The notes under the pieces: generated by a model | The model's input: the letters and a program-made list of their open reading frames with translations, nothing else | Databases searched by the model: none | Told to the model about the DNA's origin: nothing | Program-made: the position numbers and the translations under genes | Assembly (NCBI GenBank): GCA_035758825.1 | Contig: DASTWA010000014.1 | Location: 1 to 55,975 of the forward strand | Reading direction: 5' to 3' | Origin: JARIHD01 sp035758825 | GTDB lineage: Bacteria; Patescibacteriota; Saccharimonadia; Saccharimonadales; UBA4665 | DNA length: 55,975 nucleotides | In this document: positions 41,627-50,716 of the stretch, one piece after another | Numbering within the stretch: position 1 is the stretch's first letter | Layout: each line of letters starts with the position of its first letter

Positions 41627-43843
41627 ATGGATGAACTTACTGTTGAGATTAAAGATAGCTATGGGATAGAGGAGCTCTCACACAACTTCATATTTAATAA
41701 TAGTATCACCCATGCCCACACGCATATTGTCTATGCACAAAATGGCACGATGAAGTCCTCGATGGCGAGAACCTTTCTTGATTTCCAGAAAGGCAACCCA
41801 ATACGCGACCACATCTACGGGCGCAACGGAAGTTTTGTACTGAAGGATGAAAACGGCACCCCAATTAGCGTGGATAATGTTTTGTCTATCCCGTCGTTTG
41901 ATAGTAGCGGCTACGAATGTGAGCAGATGTCCCTACTAGTAGCGAGTGAAGATTTAAAAGGTCAATATGACGGACTTTTGAAAAAATACGCTGAAGCACT
42001 GGAGGTATTCCTCAAAAAATTGAAAGATACCTCCGGCATAAAGCGCAACATTGACCCCAGTGAAATCATTCCCTTGTTCTGTTCGCTTTTTGGCAAAGAT
42101 ATACCCGACGAGAACTTTGTTCATATATTGAAAACGAGCCGTACAGAGATAGAGAGTGCTCCCGACTTCTTCCAGAGTATAAGGTTCCCCGACGTAGACA
42201 ACGGGTATGTATCCGCATTTATCGATGCAAATAAGGACTTTTTGCAGGATTTTGTTAGTAAATATGATGAGGTGATGCAGAAGTCAAGCTATCTAAGAGG
42301 TGAGTTCGGTACCGGCAACGCGCAAAAAGTAGCAGATGCGCTAGATAGTGAAAAATTCTTCACCGCAAGCCATAAGGTCGTTCTGTTAAGCCAAGATGGT
42401 AAAGGGAATGAGGAACGCATTGTTGATAATCCCGATGAGCTAAAAGAGCTATTCCAGTCAGAGTTCGACAAGATATTTGCTGATCCAAAAGTGAAAGTAA
42501 AGTTCCAAAAGACGCTCAAGAAGCTCGACCAAGCAAACCATGCTGATTTCAAGCGGATACTAACCAATACTGAGACGCGCCCCATTGTAGGCTATCTGGG
42601 CAACTACACCTTGTTGAAGCGCCGAATGTGGTTTAGTTATCTCAAGAAACACCTTGACGAGATGGACGAGCTGATAAAACTAAAAGATGAGATCAAAGAT
42701 GATGTGGCGGATCTGGTCAAAAAAGCCAAAGAGGAGAACACGGAGTGGGACAAGGCTGTCGAGGTCTTTAACCGAAGGTTCGTAAATCTGCCATTTACAA
42801 TAGAGATTAAGAATAAGGACAGCTTAATACTGGAGGGTGCAGAGACGCCAAGTATCCAGTTTATGTACAATCATCGTCGACGTGGCAAAAAACCGGTCGA
42901 TAAAAAAGATATCATAAGCTACCTAAGTACTGGTGAACGTAAGGCGTTATACTTGCTTAATCTCATTTTTGAACTGCAAGTCCGCATGAAAAGTGGCGAT
43001 CCACAAGTCGTATTGCTAGACGATGTTATTGACTCCTTCGACTACAAGAATAAATACGCATTTCTCGAATATCTTCATGAACTGTCACTACAAAACAATA
43101 ATCTCTACCTTATTGTCCTGACACATAACTTTGATTTTTTCCGCTTGATGCAAAGCCGGTTCTTTGGCCAAGCGTGGCGGAAGAACTCATGGATTGCCCA
43201 GAAAGACGACGGCATGATTACTCTGCTTGAGGCAGGGTGGTTTAATCCTTTCCCTGCTATTAAAAGTAAGGCGCCCAGAAGTAAAAGATATTGGCTCTCG
43301 TTGATCCCTTTCGCGCGCAATATAGTTGAATATTGTTCTGGTGACCAGGACAACGATTTTATTATTCTTACCTCGTGCCTGCATATGAACGGAGCTTCAC
43401 CTATCATTACCGATATTTCGGCTATCCTCAGTGTTAGAATTGGGGTCACTACTTCACCGTATAGTGGTAATGAGAGTGTGCATGATTCATTCACCACAGA
43501 AGCTGACCAGATTCTAAGCGAGCCCTTAGCGGCACAGATTGATTTACCGAATAAGATCTTACTTGCGATTGCCATAAGGCTCACTGCTGAAAAGTTTATG
43601 AGATCAAAGTTAACTACCGCCCAGGTGCAGGCAGCCATAAATGAGGGGAACGTATTTACCCGCGAACTTTATAACGAGTTTGTCGGTGCATATCCCAACG
43701 ATGACATAAACACACCCGTACTAGATAGTGTTAACCTAGTAACACCCGAGAATATTCACATCAATGCGTTTATGTATGAGCCTTTGATCGATATGGGAGA
43801 AGACGAACTGCGCAAGCTGTATCAGGACGTGAAAGCTCTCTAG
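41627..43843 (+). CDS. ABC-type AAA ATPase, possible defence protein
   Basis: A 738-residue ATPase of the SMC/RloC/PrrC-like (AAA_13) type. The Walker A variant is YAQNGTMKSSMART, where Met stands in place of the usual Gly before KS. The signature motif is YLSTGERKALYLLN, Walker B is QVVLLDDVIDSFD and the switch His is LTHNFDF. Helical segments between Walker A and the signature (about 200-400) are charged and partly coiled-coil. The last 200 residues form a domain I cannot assign; no anticodon-nuclease triad is visible. Such proteins often act in phage defence. TATAAT (41592-41597) and CGGAG precede the ATG. Confidence 0.75.
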   Translation: MDELTVEIKDSYGIEELSHNFIFNNSITHAHTHIVYAQNGTMKSSMARTFLDFQKGNPIRDHIYGRNGSFVLKDENGTPISVDNVLSIPSFDSSGYECEQMSLLVASEDLKGQYDGLLKKYAEALEVFLKKLKDTSGIKRNIDPSEIIPLFCSLFGKDIPDENFVHILKTSRTEIESAPDFFQSIRFPDVDNGYVSAFIDANKDFLQDFVSKYDEVMQKSSYLRGEFGTGNAQKVADALDSEKFFTASHKVVLLSQDGKGNEERIVDNPDELKELFQSEFDKIFADPKVKVKFQKTLKKLDQANHADFKRILTNTETRPIVGYLGNYTLLKRRMWFSYLKKHLDEMDELIKLKDEIKDDVADLVKKAKEENTEWDKAVEVFNRRFVNLPFTIEIKNKDSLILEGAETPSIQFMYNHRRRGKKPVDKKDIISYLSTGERKALYLLNLIFELQVRMKSGDPQVVLLDDVIDSFDYKNKYAFLEYLHELSLQNNNLYLIVLTHNFDFFRLMQSRFFGQAWRKNSWIAQKDDGMITLLEAGWFNPFPAIKSKAPRSKRYWLSLIPFARNIVEYCSGDQDNDFIILTSCLHMNGASPIITDISAILSVRIGVTTSPYSGNESVHDSFTTEADQILSEPLAAQIDLPNKILLAIAIRLTAEKFMRSKLTTAQVQAAINEGNVFTRELYNEFVGAYPNDDINTPVLDSVNLVTPENIHINAFMYEPLIDMGEDELRKLYQDVKAL

Positions 43844-46359
43844 TCCGGTAGTTTGCGCGTTCTTTTTGTGACTTTATCGGATGGCTCTTGCTTGATAGAA
43901 CGCACTTCCGTTCGCGGTTGCTGGGCGTATTTTCTTGCGGCTTCGATGACTTTGTCTGTAACTTGTTTGCCATCTTTGAGCACGATCGTCTCGCCTGAAA
44001 GTGGTTCCTGCGACTTCTGCGCCGACGCTCGCATGTAAAAGTTGTACGATGGTAGGTTGGCAATCTCCCCCTTCTTGATGTACGGCTCAAACAGCGGCAA
44101 TACTAGTTTTTCATCTGATGGGTTGCCAGAGCGGAAACAAATCACGGCTCCGACGTTTGCCAAAATGATATTCACCATTTGCTGCTCGTCTTGCTGCGAC
44201 GTGGTTTGCTCAGCCATCGTTAGGTACACCTTGTACTTGCGTGCCTCGGACAACATTTGTACGAAAGATGGTGTAGCGAAGTTTTGGAATTCATCTACAT
44301 ATAAGTAGAACGGTTTGCGGTCAGTTTGCTTAAGCCGTGCTCGGCGCAATGATGCTAGTTGTAGTTTGGCAAGCACGGCAATGCCGAACAGCTCGGAGGT
44401 ATCTTCGCCGATCAAGCCCTTTGAGAAATTACAGATCAGAATCTTGCCTTCTAGGATTTCGTCGAAGTTAATGGTCGAGCGTGGTTGCTCTAAAATACGC
44501 TTGGCCGATGCAGAAAACAAGAAGCGGCCAATCTTAGCTGTGATACCCGCAGCCATTTTGACTTTCTGCATATCACCGGCTTTGCCGAGCTCTTGCTTCC
44601 AGAAGTTGATCAAGTTCTTGTCGTCGATGGTCGTGAGTACCTTCTTGCGGTAGCCTGGGTCGTTGAGCAAATCATAAACTGTAAATAGCGTAGCGTCTTG
44701 AACATACAGAGCTGTTTGGATTGCATTACGCAGCACGTACTCTATGCGGTGGCCGCCACTGTCGTCCTCGGAAAAGATTTTGCGGAATACTGATACAACC
44801 GCTTCGGTAACGAGGTCTTTTTCGCGCAGTAGCTCGTCACCATCTAGTCCCGGCGTTAGCTCCAGCAAGTTCATACCGATAGGGTGAGCTAGGTCGTCGG
44901 GGTTGAAATAAATAACATCGTTAATGCGCTCGTCGGGAATGTGCCGCAGCAACTCTTCGGCCATATCGCCGTGCGGGTCAACTACTGCCACGCCTTTACC
45001 GTTCTGGATATCTTGTGCGATGGCATATTGCAGCATGGTCGTTTTACCGTTGCCAGTACCGCCGATGATGAACATGTGGCGCTCGCGTTCAGCGGCAGTT
45101 AAGCCGATAGGCGTCACTTCGCCGTGGTGGCTATTCTGACCGAGCACGACGTCAAAATCGTTATTCTTCATGCCGAGTGTGGCCGGAAGTGTGCGACTGT
45201 GTGAACGCACCATACCTTCAGTTGTGATCGTGCCATACGGGAAGTGGTAGATGCTTGCAAGTTCGGACGCAGCAAAGACGCTCGAATTTGTAACGAGTAA
45301 TGACGGCAAGCGGTGTATGAATTTGAACTCACGGAATCTGTATGTGAACCTATTGCGGAACCGCGCTGCATCGCCTAGCGCCTGGAACGGACTATCTAGT
45401 GGTGCAAGCGACCCGGATACGCCCTTAAAGAGTTGGTTAGCTCGCTGTGGCGTTTCGGCCGTTACGACTATACGAACGTCAGTTCGAAAGAGGGGCTGAC
45501 CGAGTTTGTTGAGAACGCTCTGATACAACTCTTGCTCGTGCGGCGTAAGCACCGGCCCGTCGCGTTTGACAAACAACGATGCAACCAAAAAGATGAAGCC
45601 CCACGAAAGCGCAAGGCTTATGTTGTTCGTAAGCGCACCAATAAGAAGCGCCGCTGCCCACACCCACCAGCGCGCAATGATGAAGTTTTGTAATTTGCCA
45701 TCAATCTGCGCGTAGCCAGTGTTGAGGATTTTGTTGTAGATGCGGTTTGCCCAGCGCGAGCTAAAAGGCATGATGACCATCTGTAGGGCCATCGTTTCGC
45801 CTGGTTTTAGCTTGCTCATCGATCCGGCTACGTAAGCAACGACGTCGCTTTGCTTTAATTCTTCGTTCTGAATTAGTGGATAAGCGTAGTGACGACGCTG
45901 GCTTGGCTGACTAATTGTCGTAACGCTGCCAGTGAGTACTTGTGGTTCGTCTTTGACTTCTCGAAAACGCGCGTCAGGTACATATGACGCGACTTGACGC
46001 TGTAAGGCTTCAATGTCTTGGGAGCTGATACGGATAAGGTATCTTACGCCCTCTTTGCGTGAGGAGATTATTTCGAGCGACGCAGTTTTGTTGCTGCCGA
46101 TCGTTTGTTGCAAGACTGTAAAAAGCTGCTGTGTAGCAAGCAGAGATTTTTCCGAGTGCTTAGGAGGTATAATCTCCAGGTATGTTGCTGGCGATTTACG
46201 CACGCGCCAAAAGGTTAAAGCGCCCTTTACGATTGTGGATGCTGGCTCTAAAACCCAACGGTAAAGCAAGTAGGCAGCAGCGCCTAGCAAGACAATGCTA
46301 AGAGTGTGGTCAAAAATGTTGTGGCCCAAGAAATTCAGTGCGTCGTTCAGTGTAAGCAT
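43840..46359 (-). CDS. TraG/VirD4-like type IV coupling ATPase
   Basis: An 839-residue membrane ATPase. One or two TM segments lie near the N-terminus (about residues 10-30) and a further pair at about 235-275. The motor domain has Walker A IIGGTGNGKTTML, then VAVVDPHGDMAEELL, and Walker B FYLYVDEFQNF with AEQTTSQQ. This is the TraD/TraG/HerA-type DNA pump used in conjugation. Without other mating-pore genes nearby it may use the host's pilus or secretion system, or act in DNA partition. The start at 46359 lies 6 nt after TATTAC. It converges on the AAA ATPase gene with a 4-bp overlap. Confidence 0.85.
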   Translation of the reverse strand: MLTLNDALNFLGHNIFDHTLSIVLLGAAAYLLYRWVLEPASTIVKGALTFWRVRKSPATYLEIIPPKHSEKSLLATQQLFTVLQQTIGSNKTASLEIISSRKEGVRYLIRISSQDIEALQRQVASYVPDARFREVKDEPQVLTGSVTTISQPSQRRHYAYPLIQNEELKQSDVVAYVAGSMSKLKPGETMALQMVIMPFSSRWANRIYNKILNTGYAQIDGKLQNFIIARWWVWAAALLIGALTNNISLALSWGFIFLVASLFVKRDGPVLTPHEQELYQSVLNKLGQPLFRTDVRIVVTAETPQRANQLFKGVSGSLAPLDSPFQALGDAARFRNRFTYRFREFKFIHRLPSLLVTNSSVFAASELASIYHFPYGTITTEGMVRSHSRTLPATLGMKNNDFDVVLGQNSHHGEVTPIGLTAAERERHMFIIGGTGNGKTTMLQYAIAQDIQNGKGVAVVDPHGDMAEELLRHIPDERINDVIYFNPDDLAHPIGMNLLELTPGLDGDELLREKDLVTEAVVSVFRKIFSEDDSGGHRIEYVLRNAIQTALYVQDATLFTVYDLLNDPGYRKKVLTTIDDKNLINFWKQELGKAGDMQKVKMAAGITAKIGRFLFSASAKRILEQPRSTINFDEILEGKILICNFSKGLIGEDTSELFGIAVLAKLQLASLRRARLKQTDRKPFYLYVDEFQNFATPSFVQMLSEARKYKVYLTMAEQTTSQQDEQQMVNIILANVGAVICFRSGNPSDEKLVLPLFEPYIKKGEIANLPSYNFYMRASAQKSQEPLSGETIVLKDGKQVTDKVIEAARKYAQQPRTEVRSIKQEPSDKVTKRTRKLPD

Positions 46360-46445
46360 AACCACGTAATAATCCTGTCGGTATGACAAACTAATAATAA
46401 CAGATTGAGTGTCAGAGTCCTGATGATCTGGTAGTATTGAGTAAG

Positions 46446-47297
46446 ATGAATTCTAATCCTCTGCGACTTCAACCTTTTCCCTATCAAGGGAGTAAACGGG
46501 TACTTGCCCCCGTCATTTTTAAATATGTTAAGCGTGATTACCAAAGTATAATCGAACCATTTGCGGGTTCGAGTGCCGTTGTCGTTTACGCAGCGTACAA
46601 CAAACTTGGTGATAAATTTTGGATCAACGATAACTACGAACCTCTGATTTTATTGTGGAAGCGGATTGTTGATGATCCAGAGGGTCTTGCTGCTGAATAT
46701 GAGCACTTATGGTTAGCTCAGCAGGACGATCCAGTAGGGTTTTACTATCAGATCAGGGCGGCATTTAATGCTAGCCCTTCGTCTGAAACTCTTCTTTTCC
46801 TACTCGCTAAATGTGCAAAGAATGCAGTTCGATTCAACTCCCATGGCGAATTTAATCAGTCGCCTGATAAACGACGTTTGGGCAGGCGGCCTAATGAGAT
46901 GCGTAAACAGCTGCTCACGACAAGTATGCTCTTGAAGGATAAAACAAAGATAAGTTCGAGAGACTATAACCAGGTGTTCGATGAGGCCACATCTAAAGAT
47001 CTTGTCTACTTAGACCCGCCATATCAAGGCACTAGCAACGGCAGCAATCCACGTTATAGCATGGGCTTGTCTAGGGAAAAGTTAATAGAATCACTTGAAT
47101 CACTAAGAAGGCGTAATGTCCCATTTATATTGAGTTACGACGGATCTCTCGGTGATAAATCGTACGGTGATCCGCTGCCGGCATCGCTCGGCTTACATCA
47201 TAAGCAAGTGGTCGTGGGTAGGTCAGCACAGGCTACACTCAATGGCCGGGTGGAGCATACCACGGAGTCTATTTATCTGTCTCCTGAGTTGCTCTAG
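46446..47297 (+). CDS. D12-class (Dam-like) adenine-N6 DNA methyltransferase
   Basis: A 283-residue methylase. The SAM-binding FxGxK variant is PFPYQGSKR near residue 12, followed by IEPFAGSSAVV. The catalytic motif is DPPY in LVYLDPPYQGTSNG. The order matches the alpha class (D12, Dam, DpnM). It methylates adenine in a short palindrome that cannot be read here; GATC is common in the class. Its 3' end overlaps the convergent HNH gene by 29 bp. It is probably the M subunit of a restriction-modification module. A TAGTAT box ends 8 nt before the ATG. Confidence 0.9.
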   Translation: MNSNPLRLQPFPYQGSKRVLAPVIFKYVKRDYQSIIEPFAGSSAVVVYAAYNKLGDKFWINDNYEPLILLWKRIVDDPEGLAAEYEHLWLAQQDDPVGFYYQIRAAFNASPSSETLLFLLAKCAKNAVRFNSHGEFNQSPDKRRLGRRPNEMRKQLLTTSMLLKDKTKISSRDYNQVFDEATSKDLVYLDPPYQGTSNGSNPRYSMGLSREKLIESLESLRRRNVPFILSYDGSLGDKSYGDPLPASLGLHHKQVVVGRSAQATLNGRVEHTTESIYLSPELL

Positions 47298-48000
47298 TCA
47301 GGTATCGTTTAATGTAGTGCTCCAGCGAGACATCGTTTTGACTGGCTTCTTTCTTTAGCTGGTCGTAAACCTTTGTTTCCTCGCCGCTCCATGTGATCTC
47401 AGAGTGACGTATAGGCTTCATACAAATATGAGTATAATTTTCTGGAGATGCCCAGTAGCAAGATCGAATAATATTAAGGTCATTAGTCTTAAAGCAGGTT
47501 TTACTACATTCTGTTATTGTTGCGCGATCCTTTTTTCTATTGCAGGACGCACAGAGTAACATGAAATTTGATATGTCTAAGACCTTATCGTCTGCCATGA
47601 ATTCATACGGGACACGATGATCAATCTGCAAGTATATTGACTCATAGGGTTCATCGCATATTGCGCAACGACCTTCTTGTTTACTGTAAAGTTCTGCCTT
47701 GAAAGATTTAGGAAAAGTTTGCCGCCCACCTAATTTATTTTTATCAACTTTTGATGGGTCGCCAAAACGGTACTCGGCAATTCTTTTGCCATTGCCGTTC
47801 TTGGTGTAGCTTGTAATAATCGGTATTCCGCTTTCGCGTACATCACGTATTGCTCGTGGTGGGTGAAGATAGCCAGCTCGTTCGATATCGCCTGTTGTTA
47901 TAACGCCTTTTTTGAGCAGTAGCTCAATAATAGTGCGGGGTCGTTTACTCGTAACTTTTTGAGCGAACTCTATGAATTCATCCGGAAGTTCTTGAGTCAT
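47269..48000 (-). CDS. HNH endonuclease, probable restriction enzyme
   Basis: A 243-residue protein. The N-terminal 100 residues contain a winged-helix-like part (IIELLLKKGVITTGDIERAG). The HNH domain (about 118-165) has CAICDEPYESIYLQIDHRVP and LLCASCNRKKDRA, giving two CxxC zinc pairs and the DH of the ββα-metal site. It is directly linked to the controller gene (TAAATG) and convergent with the methylase gene, which is the layout of a type II restriction-modification system. Its Shine-Dalgarno AAGGGG lies inside the end of the XRE gene. Confidence 0.8.
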   Translation of the reverse strand: MTQELPDEFIEFAQKVTSKRPRTIIELLLKKGVITTGDIERAGYLHPPRAIRDVRESGIPIITSYTKNGNGKRIAEYRFGDPSKVDKNKLGGRQTFPKSFKAELYSKQEGRCAICDEPYESIYLQIDHRVPYEFMADDKVLDISNFMLLCASCNRKKDRATITECSKTCFKTNDLNIIRSCYWASPENYTHICMKPIRHSEITWSGEETKVYDQLKKEASQNDVSLEHYIKRYLTRATQETDK

Positions 48001-48228
48001 TTATAGCCCCTTGAAAAAGTCACCCACGGGAACACCTAAACAACCTGCGAGTCTCTGCAAAGTTGCCAAACGTGGCCAGCGGCGGCCTTGCTCGATATAA
48101 CCCAAAGACAAAGCTGTGATGTTCGCCTTCTCGGCGAGCTGCTCTTGTGTATAGCCACGGCTGCGGCGAACTTCGGCGAGACGTTTGCCGAATGCTTTGA
48201 GATATTTTGACTCTTTTGGATCGTTCAT
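48001..48228 (-). CDS. XRE-family controller/repressor (C-protein-like)
   Basis: A 75-residue HTH protein. The helix-turn-helix lies in YTQEQLAEKANITALSLGYIEQGRRWPRLATLQRLA, read as consecutive helices. The size and the abutting nuclease gene are those of controller (C) proteins of type II restriction-modification systems. These proteins act as dimers on short palindromes, and such palindromes with a 3-bp spacer are present just upstream at 48265-48279 and 48317-48331. I chose ATG 48228, 7 nt after TACTCT, over an in-frame TTG at 48255. Confidence 0.88.
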   Translation of the reverse strand: MNDPKESKYLKAFGKRLAEVRRSRGYTQEQLAEKANITALSLGYIEQGRRWPRLATLQRLAGCLGVPVGDFFKGL

Positions 48229-48264
48229 TACTTCTAGAGTAAATAAATATGACAAGTTGTAACA

Positions 48265-48279
48265 CTTACATCTTGTAAG
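48265..48279. promoter_or_regulatory. Operator 1 of the XRE controller
   Basis: CTTACA-TCT-TGTAAG, a perfect 6+3+6 palindrome 36 bp upstream of the XRE start. A further half-site pair TTGTAA-CAC-TTACA overlaps it on the left (48257-48270). Confidence 0.7.
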
Positions 48280-48316
48280 AGGTACAATATAGTGCTATTT
48301 TGGAATAGAGGTAACT

Positions 48317-48331
48317 ATTACAAAATGTAAG
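48317..48331. promoter_or_regulatory. Operator 2, at the divergent gene
   Basis: ATTACA-AAA-TGTAAG, the same palindrome with one arm base changed, 8 nt before the ATG at 48340. It would cover the promoter of the 48340/radC pair, so the XRE protein probably controls both directions. Confidence 0.7.
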
Positions 48332-48339
48332 AGAAAAAT

Positions 48340-48780
48340 ATGTACCAGCTTTCCGTTTTATATCGCTCGCCACGCGGAAGTTTATCAAGGGATATAGCCG
48401 ATGAAATACTTGAACGTGGTTTGTACGGCAAGATTGCTGTCGTAACCGACAAGCCAGTTGCATTGCTCTCTGCCACCAAGAAGCAATGGTTAAAATTGGC
48501 GCGCCAGGCGCAGCGTGACCGCTCCAGTACGCTCGATGCCTCTAAAGTCTCTGCATTAACGCAACAAATTGCGTGGATGCAGTCGCTCCGATTTTCTGCA
48601 ACCACCCCAGACGACCTGCTCGAGGCGGGTGTAACATTCGCGTCCGCAAAGGATTTTGTTCACGTGCCGCCTGTCTGCCGAACGATATATGTAACCTATG
48701 AGTTCGAGATTGAAAAGCTCCACATACTCACTAGCTGGATGCCACGAGGTGGCCTGGTGGTAATTTATGGGAAAAAGTAA
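48340..48780 (+). CDS. Unknown protein coupled to RadC
   Basis: A 146-residue soluble protein I do not recognise. It begins MYQLSVLYRSPRGSLS, has a basic helical middle (KKQWLKLARQAQRDR) and ends with several short strands. It overlaps the radC gene by 14 bp, so both are co-translated. The operator at 48317-48331 lies directly before the start. A role in DNA binding or repair with RadC is inferred from context only. Confidence 0.55.
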   Translation: MYQLSVLYRSPRGSLSRDIADEILERGLYGKIAVVTDKPVALLSATKKQWLKLARQAQRDRSSTLDASKVSALTQQIAWMQSLRFSATTPDDLLEAGVTFASAKDFVHVPPVCRTIYVTYEFEIEKLHILTSWMPRGGLVVIYGKK

Positions 48781-49150
48781 GCCATTGGCCGCGACGGAAG
48801 ACTTACTAACTCCTTTCAAGTTTATCCGTACGAAACGGCAAGAGTATTTCGTATGTTTATCGCTCGATAGCGGCGGCAAGCCCTTAAGACGACGAACCGT
48901 TACCATCGGTACACTTAACGCAACACTTGTGCATCCGCGTGAGGTATTCGCTGGGCCACTACAAGACCGGGCGGCCGCCGTGGTTATTGCGCATAACCAT
49001 CCATCCGGTGATCCTGAACCAAGCAAAGATGACATTAAAACGACCCAGCAACTCGTTGCGGCAGGCCAGCTCTTAGGCATCAAACTAGTGGATCACGTTA
49101 TTGTTACCAAGCATGATTACTATAGCTTTCGTAGGAGTAGGTTGCTATGA
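48767..49150 (+). CDS. radC: RadC-like JAB/MPN-domain protein
   Basis: A 127-residue protein with the JAMM-type motif of RadC: IAHNHPSGDPEPSKDD (His76, His78, downstream Asp), preceded by the typical strand and helix VTIGTLNATLVHPREVF. It consists of the JAB domain alone and lacks the N-terminal HhH part of chromosomal RadC. Short RadC proteins are common on plasmids, phages and integrative elements as putative DNA-processing enzymes. The exact activity is not established. It overlaps the upstream unknown gene. Confidence 0.9.
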   Translation: MGKSKPLAATEDLLTPFKFIRTKRQEYFVCLSLDSGGKPLRRRTVTIGTLNATLVHPREVFAGPLQDRAAAVVIAHNHPSGDPEPSKDDIKTTQQLVAAGQLLGIKLVDHVIVTKHDYYSFRRSRLL

Positions 49151-49166
49151 CCAGTACTACTGGTCA
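49148..49166. repeat. 19-bp perfect palindrome before recombinase 2
   Basis: TGACCAGTA-C-TACTGGTCA has nine-base arms and a single central base. It begins with the radC stop codon and lies 113 bp upstream of recombinase 2. Candidate operator or recombinase binding site. The rest of the 128-bp gap shows only the Shine-Dalgarno of the next gene. Confidence 0.6.
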
Positions 49167-49278
49167 GTTCTCTAATATCACTTTCAACCCTAACATTTGT
49201 AGGTGGTGGCTATCTTTAAACCGGCAGTAGTTATTGGCTGGACGCAGTTTGAGATAGGCCCACAGTAAAGGAGGGATA

Positions 49279-50712
49279 ATGAAAGGACAAACCAAAGCAA
49301 TAATACTGGCCCGCGTATCGAGCAAGACGCAAGAAGACGAGGGGTATTCCCTCGATTCGCAGCTAAAACTCATGCGTGACTACTGTGGCAGCAAGAAGCT
49401 GGATATCGTGCACGAGTTTAAGATAGCGGAAACAGCGTCAAAAGACCAGCGCCGCAAGATCTACCAAGAGATGCTCGGCTATATTACTAAGCATCGTGTG
49501 TTTAATGTGGTTGTCGAAAAGACGGATCGCTTAACGCGCAACTTCAAGGACGCTACCATGATTGACGCCTGGCTCGAGAAAGACGAGCGCCGGATGCTCC
49601 ATATGGTCAAAGAAAATTTGTTGCTACACAAGGAAGCACGCTCAGACGCCAAGTTTATGTGGAATATCTATCTTTCGGTCGCAAAGAAATATACGGATAA
49701 TCTGCGCGAGGAGGCTATGAAAGGCTGGGCCGAGAAGCTAGCACAAGGGTGGCTGCCCGCCGAACCGCCACCGGGATATGTGACAGTCGTACGAGACGGC
49801 AAAAGGATTCATGTGGTTAATACGGAGATCTATCAACATCTGCCGCGTATTTTCCAACTAACTCTCCTGCCAGGCTACACCCGCAAGAAATTGAGCGAGG
49901 AAATGTTGCTCGTCGGTATAACGACTAAAACCGGGCGGCCGTTCTCACCGAGCCAGGTAACGAAGATTTTGACCAATCCGTTTTACATCGGCATTAACCG
50001 TATGCAGGGCAAGGAGTACCCCGGCGCACAAGAGCCAATAATCACCAAGAAGCTGTTTTATGAGGTGCAACGCAAGTTAAAGAGCGGGCCGCAAGAAAAA
50101 AGTCACACCATTCACAATCCGATATTCAAACGCATAATAACGTGTGGAGCGTGCGGCACATTCGTTTGCTGGTCGCTCGGCAAAGGCCGATATTACGGCA
50201 CCTGCCTAAAAAGAAAAGAAGGTTGCTGGGGCCATAAGTACTTACGCGAAGACCGGGTCGAGGCGATTGTGTTGCATGAGTTGGAAGAATACGACGATCC
50301 AAAAGGCCGAATGCTGACAAAAATAAAAGCAGCCTTACAGATCATGCAACCTCAAGATGTCGGTATGTATAGGCAGAAAATGATTGCAGAGCTGAGTCTT
50401 AAAATCCGTCGTATGAAGCGCATGGAAGAAAATCTTTACGATGACCGGCTGGCTGGCTTCATCTCCAAAGAGAAGTACGAGCAAAAACGCGAACAACTAG
50501 CAAAACAAGCTGCCGAACTGGCCAAGCGTCTTACGATGCTGCGTGAAGCGCAGGGCGCAAGTAAACCGCCAGAACAGGAACAGCTTTCGGATAATCCTAT
50601 AGTTGATCTGTACCTGAAGGGTACGCCAATTCAAAAGCGTACGGCGCTTTCCATACTCTTTAAAAAGATCTATATAAAGAGCGGGGTTTTGACCATGGTA
50701 CCTAAACCTTAA
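49279..50712 (+). CDS. Large serine recombinase 2
   Basis: A 477-residue recombinase. The resolvase domain (about 5-150) has the nucleophile Ser in ILARVSSKTQEDEG and the DRLTRNFKD arginine motif. The recombinase domain includes FYIGINRMQGKEYPG. A zinc ribbon (CGACGTFVC ... CLKRKEGCW) and a coiled coil (about 370-440) follow. It is shorter than recombinase 1 and not a close copy. A very strong Shine-Dalgarno (AAAGGAGGG) precedes the ATG, unlike most genes here. It may belong to a second, nested or adjacent element with the LexA-like repressor. Confidence 0.92.
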   Translation: MKGQTKAIILARVSSKTQEDEGYSLDSQLKLMRDYCGSKKLDIVHEFKIAETASKDQRRKIYQEMLGYITKHRVFNVVVEKTDRLTRNFKDATMIDAWLEKDERRMLHMVKENLLLHKEARSDAKFMWNIYLSVAKKYTDNLREEAMKGWAEKLAQGWLPAEPPPGYVTVVRDGKRIHVVNTEIYQHLPRIFQLTLLPGYTRKKLSEEMLLVGITTKTGRPFSPSQVTKILTNPFYIGINRMQGKEYPGAQEPIITKKLFYEVQRKLKSGPQEKSHTIHNPIFKRIITCGACGTFVCWSLGKGRYYGTCLKRKEGCWGHKYLREDRVEAIVLHELEEYDDPKGRMLTKIKAALQIMQPQDVGMYRQKMIAELSLKIRRMKRMEENLYDDRLAGFISKEKYEQKREQLAKQAAELAKRLTMLREAQGASKPPEQEQLSDNPIVDLYLKGTPIQKRTALSILFKKIYIKSGVLTMVPKP

Positions 50713-50716
50713 GTAC

